From Methanosarcina barkeri 3 (GTDB lineage: Archaea > Halobacteriota > Methanosarcinia > Methanosarcinales > Methanosarcinaceae), in the NCBI RefSeq assembly GCF_000970305.1, contig NZ_CP009517.1, positions 1,364,001 to 1,428,000 on the forward strand: 64,000 nucleotides of DNA, in the 5' to 3' direction. The notes below the pieces were generated by a model that saw only the letters and a list, made by a program, of their open reading frames with translations, made no database searches and had not been told where the DNA came from. The position numbers were made by a program, and so were the translations under genes. Positions 37,976 through 46,962 of the stretch are shown piece after piece (within the stretch, counting starts at the first letter, position 1; each line of letters begins with the position of its first letter).

Positions 37976-39790
37976 TTGAAAGAAAAAAAAGAAGTAATAG
38001 AGTACACCGGGTTTCAAGCCCTTTACCTTGCAGCACTTGATAGTGATGTCAGCTTCATAACAGGTGTCCCAGGGTATCCTGTTACCTCCCTTATGGAACT
38101 TTTTTTGAGAATAACTGGGGATTATAGTGCCAGGTGGTTCACAAACGAGAAAGTTGCCCTTGAAACAGCTCTAGGATCGTCGGTTTCCGGCAGAAGAACG
38201 CTTGTGCTCGTAAAGCACGTGGGGATGAACCTGCTTTCTGATCCTCTTATAACCTCGGTCACACACACTATCGGAGCCGGCCTTGTCATAATTGCAGGAG
38301 ATGACCCTGGTGCAAAGGGCTCTCAGAACGAACAAGACTCTCGCTGGTATGGCCGGATAGCAGAGATAGCAGTGTTTGACCCTACTTCTCCAGATACGGC
38401 ATACAGGTCACTGAGACGAGCTTACGAGCTTTCGGAAGAGACAAAGACACCTGTTCTTCTGAGGGTAACAACAGGTCTGGAAAAAACTAAAGGAAAAGTA
38501 AACCGCCTTGGAAAGTCCTCAGCTCCTCATCCTGAGTTTGACCATGAAATCTGGAAAAAACGAATGGTAGAAAAACACAGGCTTTTTCATCTCAGGACAT
38601 ATCCCTTGCTGGAAGAGGAAGCTGAAAACACCGACCTTAATGAGGTAAGGGAAAGGACTGCCGAAAATACAGCAGACGAATCAGTTTTGGGACGTGAGTG
38701 TCTAGGTATCATTTCCTCAGGTTTCACGTCTTCGATCGTGGAAGAAATACTAAGTAAGCAGAACAAGTTTCGTGCTGAGGTTTCTTATCCTGAAATATCT
38801 CACCTATCGCTGGGCCTTGTAAACCCTCTTCCTCTCAAAAAGATAAAGGATTTTCTGAAGATCAACCAGAAAGTGCTCGTGGCAGAAGAATCCGAACCTT
38901 TTATAGAAGAACAGATCCGAATCACTGGCAAGGTTTATGGGAAAAAGACAGGACATCTTCCATACGGGCAGGTCAGGCCTGAAGATCTTGAATTTGCCCT
39001 TGAGCATATTGAAGAAGAAATTTTAAAACTTGAAGCTACTACTTCTTTCGGAGCTGAAAATAAAAAAAGGGTTGGAATCTGCGATAACTGTGCGTACCTT
39101 CCCCTTTACCGCTTTCTTAGTACACTTGATGTGAGGATTGCCGGCGACATGGGCTGTTCCGTTAGGAGCGCACCCGAACCCCTTGCGGCAGTTGATGTTA
39201 GTTTTGCGCTCGGTTCGGCAATTTCAGTTGCATGTGGCTTTGAGAAAAAAGGTATAGCTGTTATCGGGGATTTCGCCCTGGCGCATTCAGGCATTCTAGG
39301 ACTCCTTAGTGCCGCGAATACAGGCTGCAATGTACTTGTGCTCGTACTCCAGAATGAAGTTGCAGCCATGACCGGCGGGCAGGCAGTCCCGGATCTCAGG
39401 AAAGTGGTTGAGGCAATAACTCCTGACGTTTTGGTCTTCGATATCGATGTCAGTGAAAAGAAAGTAGTGGACGAAACTCAGAAAATAACGGATGAGACTG
39501 AGGAACAGGCGGATATAACAGAAGAAGTGGCGGATAAAGTAGAAGAAATAGCCAACAAAATAGAAGTAGAAGAAATAGCCAACAAAATAGAAGTAGAAGA
39601 AGTAGCCAATAAAATAGAAAAATTGACAGATAAAGCTGAGAATGAGATCAAAGTAGAGAATGGAATCGAAAAGCTACTCCTTACTCCCAAACTTTCGAAA
39701 TTAATCCAGGCAAAACTTGCACTTCCAGGGATTTCTGTAATATTCATAAAAGGGAAGTGCAGGAAGTATTGTTCTGGAACCTTCTATTAA
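37976..39790 (+). CDS. IorA-like thiamine-diphosphate oxidoreductase
   Basis: 604 residues from TTG 37976. The N-terminal pyrimidine-binding half (GFQALYLAALDSDVSFITGVPGYPVTSLME) resembles indolepyruvate:ferredoxin oxidoreductase alpha. The TPP-binding half has GDMGCSVRSAPEP and GDFALAHSGILGLLSAANTGCNVLVLVLQNEVAAMTGG. Canonical IorA ends in a 2x[4Fe-4S] ferredoxin domain; here only GKCRKYC remains. A Glu/Lys-rich insert with three 9-residue repeats (EEIANKIEV) interrupts the region before the C-terminus. No beta subunit is adjacent. Activity as a 2-oxoacid oxidoreductase is uncertain. Confidence 0.72.
   Translation: MKEKKEVIEYTGFQALYLAALDSDVSFITGVPGYPVTSLMELFLRITGDYSARWFTNEKVALETALGSSVSGRRTLVLVKHVGMNLLSDPLITSVTHTIGAGLVIIAGDDPGAKGSQNEQDSRWYGRIAEIAVFDPTSPDTAYRSLRRAYELSEETKTPVLLRVTTGLEKTKGKVNRLGKSSAPHPEFDHEIWKKRMVEKHRLFHLRTYPLLEEEAENTDLNEVRERTAENTADESVLGRECLGIISSGFTSSIVEEILSKQNKFRAEVSYPEISHLSLGLVNPLPLKKIKDFLKINQKVLVAEESEPFIEEQIRITGKVYGKKTGHLPYGQVRPEDLEFALEHIEEEILKLEATTSFGAENKKRVGICDNCAYLPLYRFLSTLDVRIAGDMGCSVRSAPEPLAAVDVSFALGSAISVACGFEKKGIAVIGDFALAHSGILGLLSAANTGCNVLVLVLQNEVAAMTGGQAVPDLRKVVEAITPDVLVFDIDVSEKKVVDETQKITDETEEQADITEEVADKVEEIANKIEVEEIANKIEVEEVANKIEKLTDKAENEIKVENGIEKLLLTPKLSKLIQAKLALPGISVIFIKGKCRKYCSGTFY
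39542..39622 (+). repeat. 27-bp in-frame tandem repeat in IorA-like gene
   Basis: Three units (39542, 39569, 39596) encode EEIANKIEV, EEIANKIEV and EEVANKIEK. The first two are identical at base level. Confidence 0.9.
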
Positions 39791-39863
39791 TGTTTAGAGA
39801 CCTAAAGTTCAAAAAAGTTGTAAGGTAGAACAACCGAAACCACATTTATAAGAATGACTCTTA

Positions 39864-39930
39864 AACAGAATAACTCTTGAACAGAATAACTCTTAAACGG
39901 AATAACTCTTAAACGGAATAACTCTTAGAC
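39864..39930 (+). repeat. 16-bp tandem repeat
   Basis: GAATAACTCTTAAACG-type units repeat about four times between the IorA-like gene and the downstream pseudogene. Confidence 0.82.
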
Positions 39931-39989
39931 AAGGCAAATAGTGGTTTTGCCAAATTTGACCGATATTCATTGAAACAACTCGTTCTTAT

Positions 39990-40335
39990 CTATTTTCTTC
40001 TATACAAGAGTACGCTAATCAGACAGACGATGCAGGAAATAATTTCAAAACCTGGCAGGTCCTTATTTTCTTTCTCAAAAATGCTTGCGTTTCCTGTCTT
40101 TTGATTCTCTGTCTTTTTATCTCTTTTTTATGTTTCTTGCCCCCTCAGGCTTTTTTTTCAACATCTGATCCTATATATCCATTATTTTGTCCAAGAGTCT
40201 GAGGGTCAGGTTGAGGAAGGATTTCAGCCAGAATCTCCTCTTCTACCATTTTGCCTGTAATTACAAAAGAAGAGAATCCAGGAGTTTCGGCTGTGAAATA
40301 CAGGTATATATCATTCCCCAATTAGAAGATATCTC
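39990..40335 (-). pseudogene. C-terminal remnant of a PGF-CTERM surface protein
   Basis: Minus-strand translation gives YLYFTAETPGFSSFVITGK, the end of a PGF-pre-PGF domain, then a linker interrupted by a stop and frameshift. In another frame it continues as KDLPGFEIISCIVCLISVLLYRRK, the PGF-CTERM sorting signal, ending at TAG 39990-39992. Nothing upstream of about 40335 encodes the rest of the protein. It resembles the tail of the intact gene at 29567-31441. Confidence 0.82.
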
Positions 40336-40508
40336 TCTAAATATATTAACCTCAATTCCTACTGGCTTTTATAATCAAAAGCATCATGTCAAAAAATAGA
40401 TAATGAAGAAAAACCAATTATCTACAGGGAAAAATTATTAGACACTTTTCAATATTTAAACTTATACTTAAGAATTAGTACTCAAAAGGGAAATGAGGGG
40501 GAAAAAAT

Positions 40509-40673
40509 TTGGAGAGAAAATCTAAAATTTTACTGACTATTGGGACTTTGTTACTGGTAATGGGTATGCTCCTGAGTTTTACCAGAGACCCATTTCTATG
40601 GGGGACAGGAACTGTAACTGCACTATTCATGATACTGCTTTTTAAGATAGATCCTCTAAGTCCGAGTGAGTAA
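40509..40673 (+). CDS. Small two-helix membrane protein
   Basis: 54 residues from TTG 40509 with a perfect AGGGGG (40496-40501) 7 nt upstream. The sequence has a basic N-terminus (MERKSK) and two hydrophobic stretches (ILLTIGTLLLVMGMLL and GTGTVTALFMILLF) separated by SFTRDPFLW, ending in PLSPSE. No family recognised. The strong ribosome binding site and clean two-helix layout support a real gene; an insertion in the membrane is expected. Confidence 0.6.
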   Translation: MERKSKILLTIGTLLLVMGMLLSFTRDPFLWGTGTVTALFMILLFKIDPLSPSE

Positions 40674-41431
40674 GAAAAAAAGGTAAGGGAGAAGAAAAGA
40701 AGGAAAAAATGTCCTTTTTTCTTTTACTAAATATAAAGAAGTTCAACTACCAGCACTTGAGATTTTTTATTAATCGGGTCTAGTATTATGAGTATTAAAT
40801 TATACATTCTCAGAATATATCAGACTACATCAAACTAAATATTATCTGATATATAGAAAATTAAAACTTAAATTGGTTTTAACTTTTTTGACATCGTTTA
40901 ACTATTCTGGCATTTTCCACTTCTTTATTTTTAACAATTTTTTATAATTTGCCATATATGAGAGTACATGATTGTTTTTATAATTAAATAATAACTTTGA
41001 ATAATTTAAATACTAATTGGTAACTATATAATAAGATTTTTTTTTGAAGCTTTACATATTAATTCATTATACACAATTTATATCATAAGAAAGAAAAAAT
41101 GAGTTATTAATAGAGAATGATAATCATTAATTTTTTATTTTAATTAATAATAGAAATTGTTAACCACTAATATTGTTTCTTGGACTAATAAAACGGAGAA
41201 ATAAAATGGAAAAATAAAACGGAAAAGTAAAACGGAGAAAAAAACACAGAAAGAAAATATAGAAAGAAACGGAGAAAGATGCGGAGAAAGAAAATAGAGA
41301 AAGAAGCGGAAAAAGAAAAAATTGTTTTTCGCTCAAGCCTTTTTTCAAAAGGCTTGCCTGAGAACAAAAACCTACCTTTCAGGCAGGCTCCTCCAGTTCA
41401 ATACAGAATCCAAAGCGACCGAGATGAGACA
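40674..41431. other. Long leader region before DUF3160 copy 1
   Basis: About 760 bp, extremely AT-rich to about 41200, then a purine-rich stretch. A perfect hairpin AAGCCTTTT-TTC-AAAAGGCTT lies at 41335-41355, about 75 bp before the gene. The frame of the gene is open upstream to 41279, but that part reads as low-complexity Lys/Glu and precedes the signal peptide. Confidence 0.5.
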
Positions 41432-43840
41432 ATGAAGCACCGAGTAAAGCCAATTGTAACCAACTTAATCCTGTTAATAGTTTTAGCTTCCCTCCTTACA
41501 GAAGGATGCCTGGGACAAAGTTCCGGTGCAAGCAGGGAGAACGTAACAGAAATAAAAGGAGAAAACAGTGAAATCTCTCAAAAGAACTACCTTAGGACCG
41601 AGGAAGTAACTCTTTCAGGTTCAGAGGTTGAAAACTCCTCCATTACAGGAAACTACACGCTTGAAGCTCTCGATGTTGAGTTAAAAGTGCCTTCTTATGA
41701 ATTGCCTCTGCAAACGAAAGAAATTTCGAACTATGGAGACTTTTCCGGCAAAATCCATCTGGATAACTCAGCTCTTAAAATGCTGGAAAGCAATGGTTTC
41801 GTAGTAGTCGAAAACCCCTACGGTTCCTCAAAAGAAGACATAACTGCAATGTATTCTACTCTCAAAGACCAGGAAATCCCTATTTTCATTACTACGGATT
41901 CCCTGCTGCATCTTTACCATATCCAGTTTGATGAAACCCTGCGTAAGATCGAGGAGGAAGAGTTTTTCGATACTCTCTGGGAAACTGACCTTGCTCTGCT
42001 AAATGACTCTATAGAGAAGTATAACAGCACCACTGGTGAAGAACAGGAAGCTGCAAAGAGAAATACAGCCTACTTCTCAGTTGCTTTGAGCCTTCTGCAA
42101 CCGAAGCCCGTACAGATACAGGCAGCAGAAAATACTTATGAAGACTTGGAAGAAGTAGATGATTACGGAGATGTGAATGAGGAGTCCCTTTTCCCTGCAG
42201 GTGCAGAAAAGCAATACCAGTTTGAGATTCCGGAATTCGTAAGAAAAGATGTTGAAGCCGAACTTGCCCTTATCGAAGCTCACCAGGGTTTTGAACTTTC
42301 CCCGATTTTCAAATATAAGGAAGACTATTCCCAGTATGCCCCTCGAGGCCACTATACTCGTTCTGAGAAACTGAAAAACTATTTCAGAGCTTTTATGTGG
42401 CACGGCAGGATGAGTATGCTGCTCAAGGAAAAATTAATCGAATCGGAAGACCCTGTAAAAGATGCTCGTATCCAGACTATTCAGGCAAGTTTAATTGCTT
42501 CTGAACTCCAAAAAAATTCTGAACTCCTTAAGAACTGGAACCGTATCTACGAGGTTACAGCTTTTTATGTAGGTTTTTCCGACGACCTTGGGCCTTATGA
42601 GTATATGGAAGCTCTGGATTCGATCTTTGGCAATGGAGAAAGGGAATTTAACAAAACAACAATTGAGGAACTGAAAGCTAAACTTGTAGAGTATCCGGGG
42701 CCGAAAATTTACGGAGGTACAGGAAACTGTGCTCTGGAGCCACCTTTTACTTCTGAGCAGGCTGAAGAGTGCCTTGAAAACACCACAGGTTTCCGCTTCA
42801 TGGGTCAGCGCTTTATTCCTGACTCTTATGTGTTTTCGAACCTGGTCGGTGTTTATACGGGAGAATATACAGGAGAATATAACGAAAATGAGAAACCCTT
42901 TACTCTCGTAATTTCAGGAAACGGAGAAGCTATTCGCGGATTTCCACGAGGGCTTGATGTAATGGCCCTACTTGATTCGGGAAGGGCTGTTTACTGGCTC
43001 AATGAACTTAACGATTCCAGTTACGAAAACTACAGTATTCAGTATGGAAAAATGGAATCGGAATTCTCGAACTTCAGCACAGCCGACTGGAACAGGAACC
43101 TCTACTGGTCCTGGCTTTATTCTCTCCAGCCTCTCTTAAAAGACTATGGTTCAGGCTATCCGACATTTATGCAGACTGACGCCTGGCAGGATAAGGAATT
43201 GAGTACATCACTTGCCTCCTGGACCGAACTCAGGCACGATACCATTCTTTATGCCAAACAGAGCTACACTAACAAAGCAACATCAATGCCTTTTCCTTCT
43301 AAAGAAAAAGAGGTCGTAGGATATGTGGAACCTGTTCCTGATTTCTACGCCAGGCTGCTCGCCTTAACAAAAATGACAAATCAGGGCCTGGACGAAATGG
43401 GCGTGCTTGACCCGGTTTCAAAGTCAAGACTTGTGAACCTTGAAGATATCCTTTCCAGGCTTCAGGAGATATCGGAAAAAGAGCTTGAAAACAAAAAACT
43501 GACCGACGAAGACTATGAATTTATCAAAAATTTCGGAGACCAGCTTGAAGGTACTATAGCAGACGTTGACGAGAAAGCCAGGAAAACTACAGTTGTGGCC
43601 GATGTCCATACCGACAGTAACACAGAGACCGTGCTCGAAGAAGGTGTCGGGCATGTTGACATGCTGGTAGTTGCATACAAACTTCCGAACGGTAAGATTC
43701 TTCTAGGAGCCGGGCCCGTTATGAGCTATTACGAATTCAAGCAGCCTATGTCCGACCGTTTGACCGATGAGAAATGGAGAGAAATATTGGAGGCAAACCC
43801 ACCAAAAAAACCTGAATGGGCATCTACCTACGTTTCTTAA
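41432..43840 (+). CDS. DUF3160-family lipoprotein, copy 1
   Basis: 802 residues from ATG 41432, chosen because a signal peptide with lipobox LLTEGC begins here. All three copies also share CCGAGATGA just upstream of this ATG. The mature protein is large, acidic and Tyr/Glu-rich with DUF3160 blocks: ITTDSLLHLYHIQFDETL, ALIEAHQGFELSPIFKYKEDYSQY, ARGHYTRSE-type, FMWHGRMSMLL, FRFMGQRFIPDSYVFSNLV, RGFPRGLDVMALL, NLYWSWLYSLQPLL and LASWTELRHDTILYAKQSY. It would be anchored outside the membrane. No enzymatic activity is known to me. The first of three tandem paralogs. Confidence 0.85.
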   Translation: MKHRVKPIVTNLILLIVLASLLTEGCLGQSSGASRENVTEIKGENSEISQKNYLRTEEVTLSGSEVENSSITGNYTLEALDVELKVPSYELPLQTKEISNYGDFSGKIHLDNSALKMLESNGFVVVENPYGSSKEDITAMYSTLKDQEIPIFITTDSLLHLYHIQFDETLRKIEEEEFFDTLWETDLALLNDSIEKYNSTTGEEQEAAKRNTAYFSVALSLLQPKPVQIQAAENTYEDLEEVDDYGDVNEESLFPAGAEKQYQFEIPEFVRKDVEAELALIEAHQGFELSPIFKYKEDYSQYAPRGHYTRSEKLKNYFRAFMWHGRMSMLLKEKLIESEDPVKDARIQTIQASLIASELQKNSELLKNWNRIYEVTAFYVGFSDDLGPYEYMEALDSIFGNGEREFNKTTIEELKAKLVEYPGPKIYGGTGNCALEPPFTSEQAEECLENTTGFRFMGQRFIPDSYVFSNLVGVYTGEYTGEYNENEKPFTLVISGNGEAIRGFPRGLDVMALLDSGRAVYWLNELNDSSYENYSIQYGKMESEFSNFSTADWNRNLYWSWLYSLQPLLKDYGSGYPTFMQTDAWQDKELSTSLASWTELRHDTILYAKQSYTNKATSMPFPSKEKEVVGYVEPVPDFYARLLALTKMTNQGLDEMGVLDPVSKSRLVNLEDILSRLQEISEKELENKKLTDEDYEFIKNFGDQLEGTIADVDEKARKTTVVADVHTDSNTETVLEEGVGHVDMLVVAYKLPNGKILLGAGPVMSYYEFKQPMSDRLTDEKWREILEANPPKKPEWASTYVS

Positions 43841-44010
43841 TTTTTTCTTAAAATTTTTATATTTTTATTTCTTTCAATCTTTCGTGTTCTAATATTTCTA
43901 TTAATTATTTTTACAGCTACTGTCCAGTGCATCTTTTGTGGATCTAACTTACTATACTTTTGAATAGATTAAAATATTTTAATAGATAACTTATGAAAGT
44001 TAAGTTTTGA

Positions 44011-44123
44011 AATTTACCCCTTATACAGGCCTGTGCAAGTCTTCGGTTGCAAAACAGGACATCTGAACTATAAGACTGAGAAGGCAGAAATCCTACCTCT
44101 TTGAGCGAGAAAGCTCGAATCAG
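44011..44123 (+). promoter_or_regulatory. Conserved leader of DUF3160 copy 2
   Basis: This stretch (TGCAAGTCTTCGGTTGCAAA, then ACTATAAGACTGAGAAGGCA) is nearly identical to 46813-46925 upstream of copy 3. It ends in a small hairpin GAGC-GAGAAA-GCTC. Upstream, AAATATTTTAATAGATAA is also conserved and may include the promoter. Confidence 0.65.
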
Positions 44124-44226
44124 ATAGTGACCCAGAATCAAATAGTGACCCAGAATCAAATAGTGACCCAGAATCAAATAGTGACCCAGAATCAAATAGT
44201 GACCCAGAATCAGATAGTGACCCAAA
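44117..44226 (+). repeat. 18-bp tandem repeat before DUF3160 copy 2
   Basis: AGTGACCCAGAATCAAAT repeats about six times between the conserved leader and ATG 44244. Copy 3 has only one equivalent unit, so about 90 bp were gained here. Confidence 0.9.
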
Positions 44227-44243
44227 GTGACCGAGATGAAAGA

Positions 44244-46607
44244 ATGAAGTACAAAACCAAGTTAGTTGCAATTCATTTGGTTTTTTTAATCCTCATAGTC
44301 TCCCTTTTTACAGGAGGATGCCTGGAACAAAGTTCCGGTTTAAATGAAAAAAACGGAACCGAAACGACCAAAGAAGTGAACAGTGACGGAAACACTTCAA
44401 CCGGTCATCTGAAAACCGAAGCAGTAAATCTTTCCGGTTTTGAGGCTGAGAATTCATCACTTGTGGGGAATTACAGGCTTGATGCTCTTGATATAGAACT
44501 AAAAACTCCACAGTATGAACTTCCCTTGCAAGAATCCGATATTACTAATTATGAAAAGTTTTCTAAAAGGTTTCTGACCGATGAAGCGGCTCGAGAGAAA
44601 CTGAAAGAAAACGGATTTGTGGTTATTTCCAACCCTTACAATCCAAAGGAAGACGATATTACTGCTATGTATAACAGCCTTGAAAACGAAGGTCAGTTGA
44701 TTTTCATAACTTCAGATACGCTTCTTCACCTCTACCATGTCCAGTTTGATGACAGTATGAGCCAGATCGAGCAAAATAAATTATACGACATTCTGTGGGA
44801 ACTTGATAAAGCCCTGCTTAATGCATCTGTGGAGGATTATAATAGAACTTCAGGGGAAGAAAAGGAAGCCACAAGAAGAAACGCAGCCTATTTCTCAGTT
44901 GCTTTGAGCCTGCTCCAGCCCAGAGATGAACAAATAAAAGAGATAACGGATCCTTACGGCCCTGAGGCAGGAGTATACTTTGACCCTGCAGCAAAAGAGA
45001 AGTATCAGTTCGTGATTCCTGAGTTTGTAAAAAAAGACGTTGAAGCCGAACTTGCTCTTATCGAAGCTCACCAGGGTTTTGAACTTTCTCCGATTTTCAA
45101 ATATAAGGAAGACTATTCTCAGTACATACCACGTGGTCACTATACTCGCTCCGAAGTACTTCAAAATTATTTCAAGGCGTTTATGTGGCACGGCAGAATG
45201 AGCATGCTGCTCAACGAGAAATTGATCGAATCGGAAGATCCTGCAAAAGATGCCCGCATTCAGACTACACAGGCAGGCCTGATAACTTCCCGGCTTGAAA
45301 ACGATCCCGATCTCTTCAACAAATGGGAACGGATCTATGCAATTACAGCTTTTTACGTAGGTATTTCCGATGACCTTGGACCTTACGAATATACGGAAGC
45401 AATGGAAACGGTGTTTGGAAACGGGTCAAGGAACTTTAACGCAACAACAATAGAAGAGCTGAAAGTAAAGCTTGCCGGATATCGGAGCCCGGAGATTTAT
45501 GGCGGCACTGGAAGCGGAACCCACGATCTCATTCTAACGGCTGAGCAGGCCGATGAACTCCTTAATGATACGAAGGGCTTCAGATTCATGGGACAGCGTT
45601 TTATCCCTGATTCTTATATTTTCTCCAGGCTCATCGGTCCTTATACTAATGAGTACACTGGAAATCAGGAGAAATTGCCTTTCACCTATAAAGCTTCCGA
45701 ATATGGAAACAACAGAGGTTTCCCTCGCGGACTTGATGCTATGGCTCTGCTGGGCTCGAAAAGAGCTGTTTACTGGCTTGATGAACTGAACGATTCCAGT
45801 TATAAAAATTACAGTCTTCGGTATGGAGAACTGGATTCGCAATTTTCGAACTTCAGTGCAGCCGACTGGAACAGGAACCTTTACTGGTCCTGGCTTTATT
45901 CTCTCCAGCCCCTCCTGAATGACTACGGCTCAGGCTACCCGACTTTTATGCAAACCAACGCCTGGCAGGACAAGGAATTGAGTACGTCACTGGCTTCATG
46001 GACCGAACTCAGGCACGATACGGTTCTCTATGCCAAGCAAACATATGGAGTAGATGTATCGCTTCCTGTGTTTGGAGACAAGCCCGTAGGATATGTGGAA
46101 CCTGTACCTGAATTTTATAACAGATTGCTGGCCCTCACCCGAATGACTGAAAGCGGGCTTGAAGAGATGGACGCGCTTGACGAAGATTCAAGATGGAGAT
46201 TTAAAAGCTTGGAGCAGACCCTTGAAAAGCTTATCGAAATTTCCGAAAAGGAACTTGCAAATGAGGAACTGACAGAGGAAGATAAAGTCTACATCTCCGA
46301 ATTTGGAGAAATGATTTTAATGAGTGCAAGTGTTGACGAAGAAGCCAGGAAAACTACTCTTGCTGCAGATGTCTACACTGAACCAAATGACGGACTCGTA
46401 CTTGAGGAAGGAACAGGATATGTGGATATGGCGATTGTGGCTTACAAGCTTCCTGACGGCAGGATTTTCCTGGCTGCAGGGCCCGTTATGAGCCATTACG
46501 AGTTCAAACAGCCAATGGAAGCTCGCCTGACCGATGAAAAATGGAGAGAAATGCTGGAGGCAAACCCGCCTGAGAGGCCGGAATGGGCTGTAACTTACAG
46601 GGTTTGA
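44244..46607 (+). CDS. DUF3160-family lipoprotein, copy 2
   Basis: 787 residues from ATG 44244; the frame is open further upstream only because the 18-bp repeat has no stops. The signal peptide ends in lipobox SLFTGGC. The same conserved blocks as copy 1 are present (ITSDTLLHLYHVQFDDSM, FMWHGRMSML, FRFMGQRFIPDSYIFSRL, NLYWSWLYSLQPLL, LASWTELRHDTVLYAKQTY). It is the most diverged of the three in the N-terminal third and lacks some acidic residues found between ITD and PEA in the others. Export to the cell surface is predicted. Confidence 0.85.
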   Translation: MKYKTKLVAIHLVFLILIVSLFTGGCLEQSSGLNEKNGTETTKEVNSDGNTSTGHLKTEAVNLSGFEAENSSLVGNYRLDALDIELKTPQYELPLQESDITNYEKFSKRFLTDEAAREKLKENGFVVISNPYNPKEDDITAMYNSLENEGQLIFITSDTLLHLYHVQFDDSMSQIEQNKLYDILWELDKALLNASVEDYNRTSGEEKEATRRNAAYFSVALSLLQPRDEQIKEITDPYGPEAGVYFDPAAKEKYQFVIPEFVKKDVEAELALIEAHQGFELSPIFKYKEDYSQYIPRGHYTRSEVLQNYFKAFMWHGRMSMLLNEKLIESEDPAKDARIQTTQAGLITSRLENDPDLFNKWERIYAITAFYVGISDDLGPYEYTEAMETVFGNGSRNFNATTIEELKVKLAGYRSPEIYGGTGSGTHDLILTAEQADELLNDTKGFRFMGQRFIPDSYIFSRLIGPYTNEYTGNQEKLPFTYKASEYGNNRGFPRGLDAMALLGSKRAVYWLDELNDSSYKNYSLRYGELDSQFSNFSAADWNRNLYWSWLYSLQPLLNDYGSGYPTFMQTNAWQDKELSTSLASWTELRHDTVLYAKQTYGVDVSLPVFGDKPVGYVEPVPEFYNRLLALTRMTESGLEEMDALDEDSRWRFKSLEQTLEKLIEISEKELANEELTEEDKVYISEFGEMILMSASVDEEARKTTLAADVYTEPNDGLVLEEGTGYVDMAIVAYKLPDGRIFLAAGPVMSHYEFKQPMEARLTDEKWREMLEANPPERPEWAVTYRV

Positions 46608-46659
46608 TTTTACTCTCAAGTATTCCTAATAATTTTTAATTTTTTTATATTTTATGTCT

Positions 46660-46712
46660 TTCTTTTTATTCTTTCTTTTTATTCTTTCTTTTTTCTTTCT
46701 TTTTCTTTCTTT
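46660..46712 (+). other. Pyrimidine tract downstream of DUF3160 copy 2
   Basis: A run of TTTCTTTTTATTC-type sequence about 50 bp long follows the gene and resembles archaeal T-rich transcription ends. It lies in the 355-bp gap 46608-46962, the rest of which is the conserved leader. Confidence 0.5.
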
Positions 46713-46812
46713 GAGATTACTTTTTAGCGTGTTTTTATTTTGATATAACTACTCAGACTCAAAATAGGTTAAAATATTTGAATAGATAATTTATAAAAGT
46801 TACTTTTCGAAA

Positions 46813-46940
46813 AATTTACCTCCCTCTCCCCTATAAGCCTATGCAAGTCTTCGGTTGCAAAACAGGATATCTGGACTATAAGACTGAGAAGGCAGAAACC
46901 CCCACCTATCTGAGCGAGAAAGCTCGAATCAGATATTGAT
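46813..46940 (+). promoter_or_regulatory. Conserved leader of DUF3160 copy 3
   Basis: Nearly identical to the leader of copy 2 (TGCAAGTCTTCGGTTGCAAA through GAGCGAGAAAGCTCGAATC). Conservation of untranslated sequence suggests shared regulation or recent duplication including the 5' region. Confidence 0.65.
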
Positions 46941-46962
46941 CCAAGGTAACCGAGATGAAAGA

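Noticed and set aside
40187-40399. 70-residue plus-strand ORF
   Set aside because: It lies over the minus-strand surface-protein remnant and has no features of its own.
44130-44226. Longer N-terminus of DUF3160 copy 2 containing TQNQIV repeats
   Set aside because: The signal peptide and lipobox begin at ATG 44244, and the other two copies start at the equivalent ATG. The upstream frame is open only because the 18-bp repeat has no stops.
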